From contig DASVVJ010000409.1 in NCBI GenBank assembly GCA_036389955.1, positions 1 through 7,843 of the forward strand: a stretch of 7,843 nucleotides of DNA, in the 5' to 3' direction. A program made the position numbers and the translations under genes. Below are positions 6,247-7,843 of this stretch, piece by piece. Position 1 is the first letter of the stretch; every line of letters starts with the position of its first letter. The notes beneath the pieces were generated by a model. It was not told where the DNA came from. It did not search any database and was given only the letters and a program-made list of their open reading frames with translations. This DNA comes from DATHBR01 sp036389955 (lineage in GTDB: Bacteria; Myxococcota; Myxococcia; Myxococcales; Myxococcaceae).

Positions 6247-7064
6247 CAGAGCCTCCCAAATCCAGGAGCGATCAGGGTGCTTTCGACGTTGAATGCCTCC
6301 TTATAAATTTCCCCCTGATTCAGCTCGCGATAAGGATGATTGTCCGGGTATCGGTGCCATTGGGCGGGATTATTGGATGGGCACGGGAACTTGAGATCAA
6401 AGACAGCTTGGACATGCAGTGGATTGCCCGCTGCGTGGACCACGACATCTGGAATCAGCGTGCCCAGCAGCAGACTGTAAAGACCATCCCGCAGCCATTC
6501 AGCCACTTGCCGTGGATCAAGCAGTTCCAGTTTCCGCGGATTCAGGGAGTAGCGGTACTGAGGCTGAAGACTGAGGTGGTCGGCGAGCTTCGTTCCCAGT
6601 TCCTTGTGGACGCATTCGAGCGCCACCCGGTGTTTCTCCCTCCCCAGGTGCATGGCCCACGTCACCTTGTTTCCACGCGCGTCGGTTTCATAGACCTGCT
6701 GGCAGAGTTGTCGGGTGGGACGGTTGCCCTTGCCCAGCCACTGCTCGTCCACCTTGAAGCTCGCCTCGTTGGCGCAGTCCTTGAGTACCTGTTCGACGCG
6801 CGCCACCTCAGCGGCTTCCAGCAGGCGCACCACAGCCGAGACGGTCTGCGCGGCTTCCACAGAGCGCGCCAGCCACGGGATGATTGCATCCTCGCCCGGC
6901 GGGGGCATGTAGCAGCGGGGGTTGCGCAGGCAGGCGCTCGTCGCCGAGTCCATGGCCTGGGAGTAGTGCCGTGGCGCTCCAGGCCCCAGGTGGATCGAGC
7001 CGGCACAACCGACGAGGAGCGCACTGCTTGTGAGCAGGAGAAGCGACCACAAGTGGTGAGGCAT
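6246..7064 (-). CDS. Lipoprotein toxin candidate with C-terminal PD-(D/E)XK nuclease-like domain (SitA-like)
   Basis: The 272-aa product starts with a type II signal peptide: a short hydrophobic stretch and lipobox LVGC with the lipidated C20, followed by Ala-Gly. The mature N-terminal half is helical and Ala/Glu-rich with paired cysteines (CLRNPRC, about 37-43). The C-terminal part carries a PD-(D/E)XK-type core: IPDVVVH with D206, then VFDLKF with D223 and K225, then NQGEIY, a Q-x3-Y motif at Q250/Y254 as in RecB-like nucleases. A predicted DNase anchored by a lipid is odd unless it is delivered to other cells. SitA toxins of myxobacteria are lipoproteins passed between kin by TraA/TraB outer-membrane exchange, and the adjacent immunity gene fits that model. 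VRR-Nuc T6SS effectors (TseV) are the nearest alternative by warhead and immunity type. The start at 7064 is chosen for the lipobox; no strong Shine-Dalgarno is seen. The frame stays open to 7529, but that extension mirrors the opposite-strand gene. Confidence 0.75.
   Translation of the reverse strand: MPHHLWSLLLLTSSALLVGCAGSIHLGPGAPRHYSQAMDSATSACLRNPRCYMPPPGEDAIIPWLARSVEAAQTVSAVVRLLEAAEVARVEQVLKDCANEASFKVDEQWLGKGNRPTRQLCQQVYETDARGNKVTWAMHLGREKHRVALECVHKELGTKLADHLSLQPQYRYSLNPRKLELLDPRQVAEWLRDGLYSLLLGTLIPDVVVHAAGNPLHVQAVFDLKFPCPSNNPAQWHRYPDNHPYRELNQGEIYKEAFNVESTLIAPGFGRL
6252..6257 (-). promoter_or_regulatory. Internal ribosome-binding site for the immunity gene
   Basis: On the minus strand GGGAGG lies 5 bases before the immunity ATG at 6246, inside the 3' end of the toxin gene. 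It would let the immunity protein be translated efficiently, in addition to coupling through the TGATG overlap. Confidence 0.6.
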
Positions 7065-7077
7065 GGAAGCTGTGTAG

Positions 7078-7311
7078 CATGTAGAAGATGGCCGTCTCCA
7101 CAAAGGGAGGACCGCCACCTGGGCCGCGTCTGACCTTCTGACCGAGCGGCGTGCCCAGTCATACGTTGGTCCATGTCTACAAGCGTACGAGGAGTTCCTC
7201 TTTGCCATCCGGCGGCTTGAGGAGGCCAGGCGCGCGGCTGATGATTCCGTGGAGCGGTGCGCACACACGGCGAACGCCGCTGGAAGGAGGTCTCGTGCGC
7301 TGTCTCGATGA
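7078..7311 (+). pseudogene. Coding-looking stretch without a start, ended by TGA; possible broken 5' part of the next gene
   Basis: In the frame of the following gene, bases 7078-7308 are open and read like real protein from about 7138 on: ERRAQSYVG, AYEEFLFAIRRLEEARRA, DDSVERCAHTANAA. About two thirds of codons end in G or C, much as in the next gene. There is no ATG, and the only in-frame GTG is far inside, at VERC. The frame closes with TGA at 7309-7311, and the next 500 bases stay open in the same frame. A short ORF from ATG 7088 in another frame (MAVSTKGGPPPGPRLTF, stop 7139-7141) ends just where this stretch becomes protein-like, which would suit a frameshift near 7135-7140. Likely explanations are a decayed gene, a sequencing error, or a nonsense mutation plus a frameshift. 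The toxin promoter must also lie in this region, on the minus strand; I see no clear one. Confidence 0.4.
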
Positions 7312-7320
7312 TGGAAGGGC

Positions 7321-7815
7321 GTGCCGTTGAAGGTGTCCGCAGCCTCATGCCGCCGCTTTACGGAAACGGCGCGCGCCATCGATGAGTTGCTCGTCAGCAG
7401 CTTCGACAGCTCATACGCGAAGCTGGAGGCAAAGTTCAGGGTCCTGGAGCGGAAGCTTCTGCTCCAGGTTGTCAGGACAGCCACTGAACGTCGCGAACTC
7501 AAGCGACGAATCGCTGAAACCCTCTTCACGGAGGCCTTCGCACGGGAGGCCCCATGGCCTGAGGTCCATCGTGCCCTGCGGCGGATACAGCGGCTCGGCT
7601 ACTCTCACGTCGAGCGTCGGTACCATGTCGCCAGCCTGTATTCTCAATGGTGCCAGGAGCACCCAGGTCACGATGCATCAGGAGCGCGCCAGCTTCTGGC
7701 CGAAGCCGAGCGAAGCATTCAACGTCTTCCCCGCCGTAGCCGTACCCGCGTAGGACTGTTGAAGGAAATGGCGGCGCTTCGTGCCCGTCTGCAGAGCTTG
7801 TCCGAGGAGCTGTAG
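7321..7815 (+). CDS. Unrecognised helical protein, start uncertain, possibly the 3' part of a broken gene
   Basis: The 164-aa frame (start GTG 7321) has clear coding character but matches no family I know. It is almost wholly helical and rich in Arg, Glu, Leu and Ala. Examples are AKLEAKFRVLERKLLLQ near 34-50, the central HRALRRIQRLGYSHVERRYHV, and LLKEMAALRARLQSLSEEL at the end, which could form a coiled coil. No signal peptide or membrane segment is seen. The start is unsettled: GTG 7321 has GGAAGGG only one base upstream, and GTG 7333 lies just after the stop of an 11-codon ORF that has a strong AGGAGG (7285-7290). TGA at 7309-7311 blocks extension into the protein-like stretch before it. 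It is divergent from the toxin gene, and a new ATG follows the stop by one base, so it may head an operon running out of the window. Confidence 0.6.
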   Translation: MPLKVSAASCRRFTETARAIDELLVSSFDSSYAKLEAKFRVLERKLLLQVVRTATERRELKRRIAETLFTEAFAREAPWPEVHRALRRIQRLGYSHVERRYHVASLYSQWCQEHPGHDASGARQLLAEAERSIQRLPRRSRTRVGLLKEMAALRARLQSLSEEL

Positions 7816-7816
7816 C

Positions 7817-7843
7817 ATGTGGCTGAAGAGCGATTCCACAGAG
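7817..7843 (+). CDS. 5' end of a further gene, cut by the window edge
   Basis: ATG 7817 begins one base after the TAG of the preceding frame and is preceded by GAGGAG at 7804-7809 with 7-base spacing. Nine codons (MWLKSDSTE) are open to the window edge. The tight junction suggests coupling with the preceding gene. Too short for any functional call. Confidence 0.45.

Noticed and set aside
6336..7133. 265-codon open frame on the + strand opposite the lipoprotein gene
   Set aside because: The opposite strand carries a lipobox and nuclease motifs and a coupled immunity gene; this frame has no recognisable domain.
7309..7311. TGA read as selenocysteine
   Set aside because: No homologous Cys context, no visible SECIS-like hairpin just downstream, and the upstream half lacks a start codon, which favours gene decay.
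7065..7529. 155-residue N-terminal extension of the lipoprotein frame on the minus strand
   Set aside because: It is Ser/Arg-rich shadow sequence opposite the + strand coding stretch, and it would bury the lipobox signal peptide in the middle of the protein.

Overview
The window looks like chromosomal DNA of a high-GC myxobacterium (Myxococcus/Archangium/Cystobacter type). This rests on four things: strong G/C third-position codon use, a Hanks-type kinase with the Cys-patterned C-terminal tail I associate with myxobacterial kinases, a DUF3396/TsiV-type immunity protein, and a lipoprotein that resembles the SitA toxins of outer-membrane exchange. The assignment comes from recognising protein families, not from a database search. 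No rRNA, tRNA, CRISPR array or insertion sequence was seen.

Left part (1-3455, all + strand). A REP-like hairpin is followed by a tight cluster. It encodes a PP2C-type phosphatase (77-883), an atypical protein kinase-like protein with a four-Cys zinc ribbon and a long beta-rich tail (887-2758), and an unrecognised 225-aa protein (2778-3455) whose C-terminal part may be a helix-turn-helix-like module. The phosphatase and kinase start 3 bases apart and resemble two members of the TerY-P phosphorylation triad (vWA protein, PP2C phosphatase, kinase). The vWA member is not in the window and could lie just upstream.

Middle (3539-5259, + strand). A canonical membrane-anchored Hanks serine/threonine kinase has four C-terminal cysteines spaced exactly 11 residues apart. 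It overlaps by one base (TAATG) a 113-aa protein with a Cys/His cluster typical of metal binding. The pair is probably a translationally coupled unit, separate from the first kinase cluster.

Right part, minus strand (5299-7064). A two-gene unit encodes a lipoprotein with a C-terminal PD-(D/E)XK nuclease-like region, followed with a one-base overlap (TGATG) by a DUF3396/TsiV-family immunity protein. The arrangement fits a polymorphic toxin-immunity pair used for kin discrimination. The lipobox suggests delivery by outer-membrane exchange (SitAI-like), with a VRR-Nuc-like nuclease as the warhead. This is the most interesting system in the window.

Right end, + strand (about 7078-7843). An unrecognised helical protein (7321 or 7333 to 7815) is preceded in the same frame by a coding-looking stretch (about 7078-7308) that lacks a good start and ends in TGA. 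This is either a broken gene or an unusual start arrangement. A further gene appears to start at 7817 and runs off the window.
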